DNA from: Desulfotalea sp.
GTDB taxonomy: Bacteria; Desulfobacterota; Desulfobulbia; Desulfobulbales; Desulfocapsaceae
Assembly (NCBI GenBank): GCA_002733995.1
Contig: NVXR01000022.1
Coordinates: 1-42,267, forward strand
DNA length: 42,267 bases
Reading direction: 5' to 3'
Shown here one piece after another: positions 16,927-26,364 of the stretch. Within the stretch, counting starts at the first letter, position 1. Each line of letters begins with the position of its first letter. The notes beneath the pieces are model-generated. The model made no database searches. It was not told the origin of the DNA and worked only from the letters and a program-made list of their open reading frames with translations. Made by a program: the position numbers and the translations under genes.

Positions 16927-17906
16927 TGACGCTACCATCCTACCTTCACAGCAAACAGCCCTATGTGTTACTCCTGATGGCGGTCGCATTAAGCCTTATT
17001 CTATCCACCACTGGTACAACTGGTACAGTTGGTACAACGGTTAAAGAAATTTACGACAGCCACGGCAATAAAATAGTTATTACAAAGCCATTTACAAAAA
17101 TCATCTCCCTGTACTCTGCCCATACTGAAAACCTTTGCCGTATGGGTGCTGAAGACCAGCTGATTGGAATTTCCAGAAGTGATGATTATCCAGAAAGTAT
17201 CCTCCATAAACCACGCTTTTCCTACCGGGAAGACCCAGAAAAGTTCATTGCCCAATATCCGGATCTCATCCTCCTCCGCCCTATGGTTGAACGTTCTTAC
17301 CCCGAGTTTGTCAAAAAACTGAGAGCCGCGGGAATCCAGGTCATCTCCCTGCAACCCACCAGCACGGAAGAAATGCTTGAATACTGGAAGACCCTGGGCA
17401 TCCTCAGTGGCCACGAAATACTTGCCCAGGAAATGGTTGAACAATTTAAACAAAAAGTCCAATCGCTAAGGGCTCAGGTGACACAAATCCCCATGAACGC
17501 CCGGCCCATAGTCTACTTTGAGGCCATCCATAAAAAGATGAAGACCTTTGCCGAGACAAGCATAGGCATATTTATTTTAAAGATGGCGGGCGGCATCAAC
17601 ATCGCCTCGGATGCCACTCGGGTACGCTCCACAAACATCGCCTATTTCGGTAAAGAAAAGTTACTCAGCCGGGGGGATGACATTGACATATTTCTCAGTC
17701 AACATGGTCGCATGAACCCTGTAACCAGAGAAATCATCCTAAATGAACCGGGGTTTAATGCTATACGGGCCGTGCGGGAAGGCAAGGTATTCCTCATAGA
17801 AGAGCAGCTTGTTTCAAGACCCACGATGCGCATACTTGAAGGTATTAAAAAACTCCATAAAATATTTTTCCCCACAGTTAAGCCTCCGTCGGAGACACAA
17901 CAATGA
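16926..17906 (+). CDS. btuF: Periplasmic corrinoid/iron-complex binding protein (BtuF-like)
   Basis: Substrate-binding partner of the importer. The 326 residues begin with a hydrophobic signal sequence (about residues 12-30), then a helical-backbone binding-protein pattern: ITKPFTKIISLYSAHTENL, a YPDLILLRP segment and a second lobe ending in VREGKVFLIEE. No clear lipobox cysteine is seen, so the mature protein may be soluble or tethered by the signal. Just after the signal, three near-identical 9-base units (17010-17036) encode a Thr-Gly-Thr repeat. Substrate is inferred from the cobalamin setting. Its stop overlaps the cbiA start by 4 bases. Confidence 0.85.
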   Translation: MTLPSYLHSKQPYVLLLMAVALSLILSTTGTTGTVGTTVKEIYDSHGNKIVITKPFTKIISLYSAHTENLCRMGAEDQLIGISRSDDYPESILHKPRFSYREDPEKFIAQYPDLILLRPMVERSYPEFVKKLRAAGIQVISLQPTSTEEMLEYWKTLGILSGHEILAQEMVEQFKQKVQSLRAQVTQIPMNARPIVYFEAIHKKMKTFAETSIGIFILKMAGGINIASDATRVRSTNIAYFGKEKLLSRGDDIDIFLSQHGRMNPVTREIILNEPGFNAIRAVREGKVFLIEEQLVSRPTMRILEGIKKLHKIFFPTVKPPSETQQ

Positions 17907-19243
17907 CCAGCAACATTCCAGCCTGTGTCATATCAGGGACAGCCAGTGGCTCCGGCAAAACCACGGTAACACTCGGTCTCATGGCGGCCTTTAAACAGCG
18001 TGGCCTCAGGGTGCAACCCTATAAATGTGGACCTGACTTTATCGATCCGGGCCTCCATGAGTTGGTAACTGGTGTAAAATCGAGAAATTTAGATCTCTGG
18101 ATGACCGGTGAAGAGCATACGCGAAAATGCTTCCACACAAACCTTATAAATGCCGACCTGGGGATTATTGAGGGCGTTATGGGGATGTTCGACGGGGGGA
18201 TTTCATCCAGCGGCGAGCTCTCTAAACGACTTGCTATCACCAATATTCTGGTACTTGATGTGCGCTCCATGGCCGATAGTGCCGCGGCCATAGTCAAGGG
18301 CTTTGAAACATATTCCGAAGGGGCAGATATAAAAGGTGTCATCTTAAACAATATTGCCAGTGAGCGCCATTTACAGCTTGTCACCGACGCAATACAGGCC
18401 AACTGCAAGGCTGAAATACTTGGTTTTCTGCCAAGAAACCTCGACTTTTCCATCCCCTCCCGGCATCTTGGCCTGCTCACGGGGGATGAGGCCCCGATTT
18501 CAGCAGAAAAGATCGCCTTACTTGCAGAGACAATTGCTGCTCATATTGACCTCGATCGCCTGCTGGAACTCTGCTCAACCTTTTCAGCAGACAAACACGA
18601 TACACCGCCAACACCTAAGACAACAGCCCCGTGCAGGATTGCTGTAGCCCGTGACAGGGCGTTTTGTTTTTATTATGAAGACAATTTTGACATCTTAAGG
18701 GATCGTGGTGCCGAGCTTGTGTTTTTCAGCCCACTGAATGATAAAAAACTGCCTGAAAATATTCATGGTATTTATCTTGGAGGTGGTTATCCTGAACTCT
18801 ATGCAAAACAGCTCAGCACTAACACCGAGATGCTCCACGCAATACGATCATGGATAGAGAACGACAGAGCTGTTTATGCAGAATGTGGGGGGTTTATGTA
18901 TCTCACGCAGGGTATTGTTGACCACGATTCCCAGCAACACCAGCTTGTTGGTGCTTTTCCGGTTGTGGCTGCTATGCAAACAAAAAGGGCCAGCCTTGGC
19001 TACCGAGAGGTAACAACTAACGCCAGATCATGTTTTGGCCCGGCAAAAACTGTACTACGAGGGCATGAATTTCACTACTCTAATATTGCAGAGATGGATT
19101 CATCAATTCCCCGTATCTATCAGGTAAATAATGGCACCTTAGAAGGCTACAACTACCGCCGGGTTCTCGGGGGATATTTGCACCTACATTTCGGTTACTC
19201 ACCTGAGGTGGCAACCGCTTTTATCAACTACTGCAGAGAGTAA
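17903..19243 (+). CDS. cbiA: Cobyrinic acid a,c-diamide synthase
   Basis: CbiA amidates the a and c carboxyls of cobyrinic acid with ATP and glutamine-derived ammonia. The 446 residues show an N-terminal dethiobiotin-synthetase-like ATP domain (P-loop GTASGSGKTT from about residue 9; PYKCGPDFIDPG) and a C-terminal class-I glutamine amidotransferase domain with GIYLGGGYPELYA and the nucleophile Cys near residue 327 (YAECGGFMYL). The oxygen-dependent counterpart is CobB; the cbi setting favours CbiA. It overlaps btuF by ATGA and precedes cbiC by 4 bases. Confidence 0.94.
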   Translation: MTSNIPACVISGTASGSGKTTVTLGLMAAFKQRGLRVQPYKCGPDFIDPGLHELVTGVKSRNLDLWMTGEEHTRKCFHTNLINADLGIIEGVMGMFDGGISSSGELSKRLAITNILVLDVRSMADSAAAIVKGFETYSEGADIKGVILNNIASERHLQLVTDAIQANCKAEILGFLPRNLDFSIPSRHLGLLTGDEAPISAEKIALLAETIAAHIDLDRLLELCSTFSADKHDTPPTPKTTAPCRIAVARDRAFCFYYEDNFDILRDRGAELVFFSPLNDKKLPENIHGIYLGGGYPELYAKQLSTNTEMLHAIRSWIENDRAVYAECGGFMYLTQGIVDHDSQQHQLVGAFPVVAAMQTKRASLGYREVTTNARSCFGPAKTVLRGHEFHYSNIAEMDSSIPRIYQVNNGTLEGYNYRRVLGGYLHLHFGYSPEVATAFINYCRE

Positions 19244-19247
19244 GAAT

Positions 19248-19877
19248 ATGGCTGTTACGTTACAAGATATCGCACCTGCCGATATAGAGGCTGAAAGCTT
19301 TAGAATAATTGAAGCTGAACTGGGAGAGACGTCCTTTGATCCCCTCACCTTCAAACTCGTCCAGCGGGTTATCCACGCGACCGGGGATTTTAGTTTTGCC
19401 GAAAATATGCGTTTTGCTCCCGGAGCTATTGAGGCAGGGATTGAAGCGATCAGAAACGGCAAAAACATTCTCACCGATGTTAATATGGTGGCTGCCGGTA
19501 TCAGCAAAGCGCTGCTCAAAAAATTTGGTGGTGAAGTCATCTGCAGGGTAGCAGACCCTCTCGTTGCTGAAGCCGCCAAAACAGCAATAAAGACCAGATC
19601 TGAAATGGCTATATCCATGACCCTTAATGCCAGCATTGGCATCGTAGCCATGGGGAATGCACCAACAGCACTGGTACAAGCGATTCGAACAACAGCCAAA
19701 ATACAAGGACAGCCTCCTCTTCTAGTCGGCGTTCCGGTTGGCTTTGTTAATGCGGCAGAATCTAAAGCACTACTTGTGGAACAGAACAATTGCTACATAA
19801 CAAGTCTTGGCCGTAAGGGTGGTAGCCCTGTTGCTGCAGCCATCATTAACGCACTCATCAGATTGGCTGCAAAATAA
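19248..19877 (+). CDS. cbiC: Cobalt-precorrin-8 methylmutase
   Basis: CbiC moves the C11 methyl group to C12, giving cobyrinic acid. The 209 residues include the catalytic histidine His43 in RVIHATGDF, the substrate-pocket stretch NASIGIVAMGNAPTAL, and the GVPVGFVNAAESK segment. All are typical of CbiC/CobH and the length fits. It sits between cbiA and cbiD, whose ATG follows its stop with no spacer. Confidence 0.95.
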   Translation: MAVTLQDIAPADIEAESFRIIEAELGETSFDPLTFKLVQRVIHATGDFSFAENMRFAPGAIEAGIEAIRNGKNILTDVNMVAAGISKALLKKFGGEVICRVADPLVAEAAKTAIKTRSEMAISMTLNASIGIVAMGNAPTALVQAIRTTAKIQGQPPLLVGVPVGFVNAAESKALLVEQNNCYITSLGRKGGSPVAAAIINALIRLAAK

Positions 19878-20954
19878 ATGGCTAAAAGACTACGTAGCGG
19901 TTTTACCACAGGTGCCTGCAGTGCTGCTGCCGCGAAAGCAGCAATTTCAGCCCTCATCACAGGCAAAGCACCGGAATCTGTCGAAATTGGATTTCCTGAC
20001 AATTCACGCAAATCATTTGTGGTCCATACCTGCACCTTAGATGGGGATACCGCCACGGCATCCATCATAAAAGATGCGGGTGACGATCCCGACGTAACCA
20101 ATCGGGCTGAAATCATTGCTATCATCCAGCTCCAGCACAGAAATAACCATGAAGGTCCCAGTATTATTCATGACAATATCCAGCTATTTAGAGGCAAAGG
20201 CGTAGGCATAGTTACCAAGCCTGGCCTGGCAATTTCTGTTGGAGAACCGGCCATAAACCCGGTTCCAAGGAGGATGATTTTCAAGGCCATCCAAGAGGTT
20301 ACAGATCAAAAACTGAGTGTCACTATTTCTGTTTCCGGCGGCGAACAACTGGCCGAAAAAACACTCAACAAACGACTTGGCATTCTCGGAGGTCTATCCA
20401 TCCTCGGCTCCACTGGCATCGTTCGCCCCATATCAGCCGATGCCTGGACCGCCACAATCTCTGCCTGCATGGATGTGGCGAAAGAAGCTGGGCTCCATGA
20501 CATAGTGATTTCAACGGGACGTACCTCTGAAAAAGGGGCACAGCATCTTTTGCAACTCCCGGAGGAAGCCTACGCCATGATGGGGGATTATCTTGAATTT
20601 TCTCTTTTGGAGGCGCGTAAAAAAGGTTTTACCACTATACATTACGCTGGTATGTGGGCCAAGGTTATGAAAGCTGCCCTTAAAATCCCCCAGACCCATG
20701 TACGAAATGGGGTACTGGAAGTGGCTGCGGCTGCCGCGCTGCTTGCAAGACTGGGCGCCAAACCACCCCTGTTAGATCTTTTACAAAACTCTAACACCGC
20801 CAGGGAAATGCTAACTCACATAGAAGATACCCAGCAGACGGAACTGATCCACAAGGTGTGCATGAAGGCAAAGAATTACGCCGAAGAAGTGACGGGAACC
20901 ACGGTGTATATTTATCTGATTGACCATAAGACTAAGGTTATTGCCCATGTTTGA
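19878..20954 (+). CDS. cbiD: Cobalt-precorrin-5B C1-methyltransferase
   Basis: CbiD methylates C1 of the ring after CbiG has opened and removed the two-carbon fragment, and is specific to the anaerobic route. The 358 residues begin RSGFTTGACSAAAAKAA, the family's hallmark, and contain a conserved glycine-rich core (LGILGGLSILGSTGIVRP). Its presence is good evidence for the cobalt-early pathway. The start abuts the cbiC stop, and its end overlaps cbiET by 8 bases. Confidence 0.95.
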   Translation: MAKRLRSGFTTGACSAAAAKAAISALITGKAPESVEIGFPDNSRKSFVVHTCTLDGDTATASIIKDAGDDPDVTNRAEIIAIIQLQHRNNHEGPSIIHDNIQLFRGKGVGIVTKPGLAISVGEPAINPVPRRMIFKAIQEVTDQKLSVTISVSGGEQLAEKTLNKRLGILGGLSILGSTGIVRPISADAWTATISACMDVAKEAGLHDIVISTGRTSEKGAQHLLQLPEEAYAMMGDYLEFSLLEARKKGFTTIHYAGMWAKVMKAALKIPQTHVRNGVLEVAAAAALLARLGAKPPLLDLLQNSNTAREMLTHIEDTQQTELIHKVCMKAKNYAEEVTGTTVYIYLIDHKTKVIAHV

Positions 20955-22161
20955 TCTTTTTGTGATAGGTGTTGCTGATAACATGCTGTCAAAGGCAAAT
21001 AAAGCAACTCTGGCCCTTTGTTCCCACGTGTTTGCAACGCAGAGGTTGCAAAACATCATTTCTGACCTGCCAATAGAAATGCATAACATAAGTCCGGTTA
21101 CAGAGACGGTGGCTACAATAAAAGACCTCCTCAACTCCGGCAATGTTGCTGTTCTTGCCAGTGGAGACCCTCTTTTTTACGGCATCGGCAAAAAATTTCT
21201 TTTAGAATTTCCAGCTAAAAACATCCACTTTTACCCTGGACTCTCTTCGGTTCAACGAGCCTGCGCGCTCTTTAAAACAAACTGGGATGATGCAACTATC
21301 CTCAGCCTGCATGGGCGGAACAATCAGCATATCCCTGGCCTCATTTTACCCCATGCAAAATGTATCCTGCTCACCGATGCGACCAACAACCCTACTGAAA
21401 TTTGTAAGAATATCTTGGATTATCTCCTGCTCATTAAGGCTACAAACCGAGCCAGCGATATCACTGTTATGGTGGCCGAAAACATCGGTCTTACGGACCA
21501 ACGCCTCTTTAGCGGCAGCCTGACAGACGCCAGTCGAGAAACGTTTTCACCTCTTAATATCCTTCTCATCCAGACCCCTTATGCGGACCAGACAAACTAT
21601 CCTGCGTCTTTTGGTCTTACAGAAGAGGAGGTAGTTCACAGCCGTGGGCTCATCACAAAAAGCGAAGTTCGCGCAGCGACAATACACCAGCTGCGCCTGC
21701 CACAAACAGGCGTACTTTGGGATGTCGGTGCCGGAAGCGGCTCCATTTCCATAGAGGCCGCACGCTCTCACCCAGAGCTTACAATCTTTGCCATCGAACA
21801 CAAACAAGAAGAGCTTGCTAATATTAAAGCCAATATCCGTAAATTTGGCTGCTACAATATCATTCCCGTTTTTGGCAAGGCGCCTGACTGCCTCGCCCCC
21901 CTCCCCGCACCGGACAGAATTTTTATCGGCGGTAGCAGTGGTACCCTGCCAGCCCTGACCGAGATTGCCAGCAGACTGTTACCTGTAAACGGGCGTATTG
22001 TTATAAACGGTGTTATTGAAAAAACCATTACAGAAGCGCCAAAGCTGCTCGCCGGTTTTAATTTCATAACCACAAGCACAACCATACATGTTACTCGTAC
22101 AGACAGCTCCATGCAGACAGTTCCTTTTAACCCCATAACCATTACAACAGGCAGCCGATGA
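20947..22161 (+). CDS. cbiET: Cobalt-precorrin-7 C5-methyltransferase / C15-methyltransferase fusion
   Basis: A 404-residue fusion. Residues 1 to about 205 are the CbiE tetrapyrrole-methylase domain (MFDLFVIGVADN; VLASGDPLFYGIGK), which methylates C5. Residues about 215-404 are CbiT, a class-I methyltransferase with WDVGAGSGSISIEAA that methylates C15 and removes the C12 acetate carboxyl. The same fusion is called CobL in oxygen-dependent organisms. The ATG at 20947 is used, preceded by AAGG; an upstream TTG at 20920 lacks support. It overlaps cbiD by 8 bases and cbiF by 4. Confidence 0.94.
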   Translation: MFDLFVIGVADNMLSKANKATLALCSHVFATQRLQNIISDLPIEMHNISPVTETVATIKDLLNSGNVAVLASGDPLFYGIGKKFLLEFPAKNIHFYPGLSSVQRACALFKTNWDDATILSLHGRNNQHIPGLILPHAKCILLTDATNNPTEICKNILDYLLLIKATNRASDITVMVAENIGLTDQRLFSGSLTDASRETFSPLNILLIQTPYADQTNYPASFGLTEEEVVHSRGLITKSEVRAATIHQLRLPQTGVLWDVGAGSGSISIEAARSHPELTIFAIEHKQEELANIKANIRKFGCYNIIPVFGKAPDCLAPLPAPDRIFIGGSSGTLPALTEIASRLLPVNGRIVINGVIEKTITEAPKLLAGFNFITTSTTIHVTRTDSSMQTVPFNPITITTGSR

Positions 22162-22964
22162 ACCAGAATACACCCAAAGATAATCAAGATCTCCCTGCCC
22201 TTCTCGTCCACTTTGTCGGTGCCGGCCCCGGAGACCCGGAGCTCATTACAGTAAAGGGACAGCGGCTCCTAAGAGAAGCAGATATTGTAATTTATACAGG
22301 AAGTCTTGTCCCCAAGCCACTCATTACCGGGCTTGCAGCCACCATTCACAATTCTGCAGGACTCAACCTTGACGAAGTTTTTGCTCTTATCCTGGCAGGC
22401 TTTAAAAGTGGTAAAAAAGTGGTACGCCTGCACACCGGAGACCCTTCAATCTATGGTGCCATCAACGAACAAATCGCTCTGTTACGGCAACATGACATAC
22501 CCTTTAAAATTATTCCGGGAGTGAGCTCGGCCACAGCTGCTGCCGCAGCACTGCAAACAGAGCTCACCCTGCCAGAAGTATCCCAAACCGTTATTTTCAC
22601 GCGACGTTCAGGCAGAACGCCGGTTCCCGAAAAAGAGAGCCTAGAGCTTCTGGCCTCCCATCAGGCGACCATGATGATTTTCTTGAGCGTTGGAATGATT
22701 GTGGAGGTTGTGAAAGACCTCAAAAAAGGTGGCTATACCGATGAGACTCCGGTGGCCGTAGTTGAAAAAGCCAGTTGGCCGGAAGAAAGACATATACGAG
22801 GAACATTAGCCACCATAGCACAACAGGTTGCAGATGCAAAAATCACCAAGACAGCCATTATTGCTGTGGGTAATGTCCTGGCAGAGACCCCACCCCCAGC
22901 CCTGTCTAAACTTTACGACAGCGCCTTCACCCACGAGTATCGGCAAGGGGTGAAACCTCAATGA
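22158..22964 (+). CDS. cbiF: Cobalt-precorrin-4 C11-methyltransferase
   Basis: CbiF methylates C11 using S-adenosylmethionine. The 268 residues have a hydrophilic N-terminal extension of about 17 residues, the glycine loop VGAGPGDPELITVKGQRLL, TGDPSIYGAINEQ and FKIIPGVSSATAAAAALQ, matching the CbiF/CobM group within the tetrapyrrole methylases. It overlaps both neighbours by ATGA, so the three genes are translationally coupled. Confidence 0.94.
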   Translation: MNQNTPKDNQDLPALLVHFVGAGPGDPELITVKGQRLLREADIVIYTGSLVPKPLITGLAATIHNSAGLNLDEVFALILAGFKSGKKVVRLHTGDPSIYGAINEQIALLRQHDIPFKIIPGVSSATAAAAALQTELTLPEVSQTVIFTRRSGRTPVPEKESLELLASHQATMMIFLSVGMIVEVVKDLKKGGYTDETPVAVVEKASWPEERHIRGTLATIAQQVADAKITKTAIIAVGNVLAETPPPALSKLYDSAFTHEYRQGVKPQ

Positions 22965-23941
22965 AAATTGGGGTAATAGCGGTAACAGAAGGTGGTCATA
23001 AGCTGGCGGCAACGCTGGTAGAGCAACTCAGCACAGCCACCCTTCTTAGCCGAGATAAAGATGAAAAGATTGCAGAATGTATCGCCCGCAACTGGCAGCA
23101 ACTTGACGGCCTTGTCTGCATTATGGCAACGGGGATAGTTGTACGCTCCATAGCCCCCCTAATCGTTGATAAACAAGTGGACCCCTGTGTCATTGTTTGT
23201 GATCAACTCGGGGCCCACGTTATCAGCCTATTATCCGGCCATCTAGGTGGCGGCAATGCCCTCGCAACTGAAATTGCAGACATAACCGGAGGTCAGGCAG
23301 TGATAACTACAGCATCAGACACACTTGGCCTTATCGCCCTTGACCTGTGGGCAAAAGAAAAAGATTTAACACCTCCAGCTAAAGACGTACTGACACGGAT
23401 CACAACCCAACTTGTGAATAAGGGCTCACTCCTTGTCTTTAGTGATGTCGCTGTAACCAGCTTACCAAAAGGGCTGAAACGCACCGATAATCTTGCAGAG
23501 GCAGAGATAATCGTTTCACATAAAAGATATTCACCCCCCGGACCAGTACCCTTTTATCCCAAAAATCTTGTGGTGGGGGTCGGTTGCAACAGGGGAACGG
23601 GGCTAAATGAATTTGAAGAGGCCCTGGCGGAACTATTTTCAGACTTACAACTCAGTCACGCCAGTATAAGAAATCTTGCCTCCATCGATAAAAAGAATGA
23701 TGAAGTGGGATTACTCCAGTTTGCAGAGAAGAACTGCTGGACCATTGACTTTTTCGACAACACAACCATCAATTCACAAAATAATCTGGAGATTTCTTTT
23801 GCTGCTCTAAAGGCGGTAGGTGCCATTGGGGTAGCCGAACCAACATCACTTTTGAGTGCGAACAGTAATCTTCTTATCAGTAGGAAACGCAAATGGAAAA
23901 ATGTAACAATGGCAATCGCCCAGGTACCCTTTACGTTGTAG
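22961..23941 (+). CDS. cbiG: Cobalt-precorrin-5A hydrolase
   Basis: CbiG opens the delta-lactone of cobalt-precorrin-5A and releases the C20 fragment as acetaldehyde, a step found only in the anaerobic route. The 326 residues contain the N-terminal CbiG domain (LVCIMATGIVVRSIAPLIVDK; LLSGHLGGGNALA) and a C-terminal CobE/CbiG domain starting near residue 200 (VVGVGCNRGT) with AVGAIGVAEPTSLL. It overlaps cbiF by 4 bases and its end overlaps cbiH by 49 bases, more than the other junctions here. Confidence 0.94.
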   Translation: MKIGVIAVTEGGHKLAATLVEQLSTATLLSRDKDEKIAECIARNWQQLDGLVCIMATGIVVRSIAPLIVDKQVDPCVIVCDQLGAHVISLLSGHLGGGNALATEIADITGGQAVITTASDTLGLIALDLWAKEKDLTPPAKDVLTRITTQLVNKGSLLVFSDVAVTSLPKGLKRTDNLAEAEIIVSHKRYSPPGPVPFYPKNLVVGVGCNRGTGLNEFEEALAELFSDLQLSHASIRNLASIDKKNDEVGLLQFAEKNCWTIDFFDNTTINSQNNLEISFAALKAVGAIGVAEPTSLLSANSNLLISRKRKWKNVTMAIAQVPFTL

Positions 23942-24663
23942 GCACCGGCCCTGGATCAGCCGATTATATGACCGTTGTGGCGATCTCGGCCCTGAAGAAA
24001 TCTGAAATCATCATCGGCTACAAAACCTATCTCGATCTCATCCCAGAATTTTTGCTGGATAAGGAGGTTATTTCCTCTGAAATGATGAAGGAGGTTGACC
24101 GGTGCAGGAAAGCCCTTGAAATCGCCAACCAGGGAAAGACAATAGCCCTCGTCTGTGGTGGTGATCCTGGCATTTATGCCATGGCGGGTCTGGTGTTTGA
24201 GATGGCCCAAAAGACAAAAAGCAGCTGCACAATTGAAATAATTCCAGGACTTGCAGCAATAAACAGTTGTGCTGCACGCCTAGGTGCTCCACTGATGCAT
24301 GATTTCGCAGCTGTCAGCCTGTCTGACCTACTCACCCCGTGGGCCTTGATCGAAAAACGCCTTGAAGCCGTTGCAATGGCCGATTTTGTCACAGCGATAT
24401 ACAATCCAAAATCAAAGAAAAGAACCCAACAGATCGTCCGGGCCAGGGAGATATTTCTAAAACACAGAAGCCCTGAAACAGTGGTTGGTATCGTAACCGC
24501 TGCAACCCGGGAAAACGAAAAAATTACTATCACGAACCTGTTGAATTTACTCGACAGCGAAATTGGTATGCAGTCAACGGTCATTATAGGTAACAGCCAG
24601 ACATACAAATGGAATGATATTATGATCACCCCCCGGGGATACAGTGAAAAATATGCGATTTAA
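23893..24663 (+). CDS. cbiH: Cobalt-precorrin-3 C17-methyltransferase (ring contraction)
   Basis: CbiH methylates C17 and triggers ring contraction to cobalt-precorrin-4. The 256 residues begin LYVVGTGPGSADYMT and contain VCGGDPGIYAMAG, IEIIPGLAAINSCAARLG and the family end TVIIGNSQTYKW. The ATG at 23893 has AGGAAA about 6 bases upstream and lies inside the cbiG end. It is the last gene of the operon; only a weak 8-bp inverted repeat (24673-24680 with 24712-24719) follows before the convergent response-regulator gene. Confidence 0.94.
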   Translation: MEKCNNGNRPGTLYVVGTGPGSADYMTVVAISALKKSEIIIGYKTYLDLIPEFLLDKEVISSEMMKEVDRCRKALEIANQGKTIALVCGGDPGIYAMAGLVFEMAQKTKSSCTIEIIPGLAAINSCAARLGAPLMHDFAAVSLSDLLTPWALIEKRLEAVAMADFVTAIYNPKSKKRTQQIVRAREIFLKHRSPETVVGIVTAATRENEKITITNLLNLLDSEIGMQSTVIIGNSQTYKWNDIMITPRGYSEKYAI

Positions 24664-24724
24664 CCCATATTTTTCATCTGTTCAGGCGGCGTTGACTGTA
24701 CTCTTTACTTGCAGATGAATGGTT

Positions 24725-25861
24725 TTAGTCCATCCACTTCTTTTTGATGGTTACAATTTCATCAATGTTAGCAAAAAACAACTCTATAACCTCGGGATCG
24801 AAGTGCTGGCCACTTCCTTCCCGGAGTATCTTTCGGCACACCTCTTCCGGCAAAGGCTTTTTATAGGGCCTCTCACTCCCCAAGGCATCATAGACATCCA
24901 CGACTGCCACAATTCTTGCGATAAGAGGTATTTGCTCGCCAGAAAGAGACAATGGATAACCGCTACCATCCCACTTTTCATGGTGACTTAGGGCAATAAC
25001 CATGGCCATTTCAAGTATCGTCAACTTACTGATATCATCTGCCATGGCTAAGATTTCATCAAAATCAAGATCAGCGACTTCATTATCCGTTGAGTAATGA
25101 CGTAGAATATTACAGCCAATTTCACAGTGGGACTTCATTATTGTCCACTCATCCGGGAGAAGCTTACCCGGTTTGAGTAATATCGTGTCTGAAATCCCTA
25201 TCTTACCAATATCATGTAGAGGGGCGGCCTCACCAAAGGTCTTACTCAATTGCTCCGACATGCCACTTGCCCTACCAAGTACAGCAGAGATCTCACCGAC
25301 CCTGATAACATGCCGTCCGGTCTCATTATCTCTATACTCAGCTGACTTTCCAAGACTGTATAACAGCTGTCTTTTCGTTTCTTCAAGCTCGTAGGTTCGC
25401 AACTCGACCATTTTTTCAAGATTTTCCTGATAATGGCGATTCTGACGTATCAGCTCAGCTGCCTCCAGCGCTCTTGTTATGGTGTTATCCACAAGGGAGA
25501 AGTTTGCTATGGGTTTCGTTATAAAATCCCTTCCACCCAACCTCAGGGCCTCTACAGCTTCCTCCACTGCACCCACACCGGACACGACAACAATAGGAAG
25601 GTCTGGCCATCTGGCAATAGCTTTTTCAATGAAGGTTGGTCCATTCATGATTGGCATATTAAGATCAACGGTGACAAGATCCGCAGGCCATTGTTCAAGA
25701 ATAAAGAGCCCATCCAGGCCATTTTCAGCAGTCCTTGTATCGTATCCTTTGGTGGACAAATAATCGGCAATTAAATCTCTTATTTCCGCCTGATCTTCGA
25801 TGACAAGAATACGGTGTTTTTTAGTCCCCAGAATTTCATCGTCTCGTCGTATCTTCGCCAC
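24725..25861 (-). CDS. Response regulator with HD-GYP c-di-GMP phosphodiesterase domain
   Basis: The 378-residue protein has a receiver domain (acidic pair Glu22-Asp23, phosphoacceptor Asp66 in TVDLNMP, Lys near 116 in FITKP), a short coiled linker (about 130-175) and an HD-GYP domain with HDIGK near 213, paired histidines in LSHHEKW and GSGYP near 300. HD-GYP domains hydrolyse cyclic di-GMP, so phosphorylation probably sets local c-di-GMP. No cognate kinase is adjacent. The start is a GTG at 25861, with AAGGA about 7 bases upstream. It converges on the cobalamin operon. Confidence 0.93.
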   Translation of the reverse strand: MAKIRRDDEILGTKKHRILVIEDQAEIRDLIADYLSTKGYDTRTAENGLDGLFILEQWPADLVTVDLNMPIMNGPTFIEKAIARWPDLPIVVVSGVGAVEEAVEALRLGGRDFITKPIANFSLVDNTITRALEAAELIRQNRHYQENLEKMVELRTYELEETKRQLLYSLGKSAEYRDNETGRHVIRVGEISAVLGRASGMSEQLSKTFGEAAPLHDIGKIGISDTILLKPGKLLPDEWTIMKSHCEIGCNILRHYSTDNEVADLDFDEILAMADDISKLTILEMAMVIALSHHEKWDGSGYPLSLSGEQIPLIARIVAVVDVYDALGSERPYKKPLPEEVCRKILREGSGQHFDPEVIELFFANIDEIVTIKKKWMD

Positions 25862-26199
25862 AGTTTTGTCCTTCAGTAGAAGTATAATTAAACAATTTCT
25901 TGCATCTTAAGTCAGTATATCTGAGATATTGTCTCTTCAAAAGCGACAGGTACTACTTTTCGGTTATACATTGCAAAAAGCATTCAACAGTATTTATTAG
26001 TTAGGTGACTTGTTCTTCTCTTTTTATACATTTGCCAAAACCACCGAGCGTAAAGCGTATAAAGCCGATGAAAAAAACAGCTCCACAAGTGATAGAAGAG
26101 ATAGCAGACCTACGACACCGCAGATCTGCATATTTCGTATAAGAAGCAGCCGTTTTTTTAGAGAGAAACAACCTGAATATTAATTATTTAATCAGAATT
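25862..26199. other. Intergenic region between response regulator and small membrane ORF
   Basis: This A/T-rich stretch upstream of the HD-GYP gene holds no recognisable gene or strong hairpin. It must contain the promoter of the HD-GYP gene and probably the 3' end of the minus-strand metalloid-resistance transcript. Confidence 0.4.
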
Positions 26200-26364
26200 T
26201 TAACAATAACGCTCGTAGATATTTCGTATCCTGGCATTTATTGCTAAAAAACCGATTGAATGGAAAGCAAGTAAAAAGGTAACGGCGGGAAAGAGTAACA
26301 CAGGGTTCGTAACTGTAATATCTATACAAAAAGCATCCAGCAACCTATGAAATAGATCAAGCAT
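26200..26364 (-). CDS. Possible small single-helix membrane protein
   Basis: A 54-residue frame starts inside the end of the small thioredoxin-like gene, overlapping it by 8 bases, as translationally coupled genes do. It has one hydrophobic segment (PVLLFPAVTFLLAFHSIGFL) and a basic C-terminus (NARIRNIYERYC). No family is recognised and no clear ribosome-binding site is seen, so it may be chance. If real it would be the last gene of the ArsR/permease/thioredoxin transcript. Confidence 0.35.
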   Translation of the reverse strand: MLDLFHRLLDAFCIDITVTNPVLLFPAVTFLLAFHSIGFLAINARIRNIYERYC

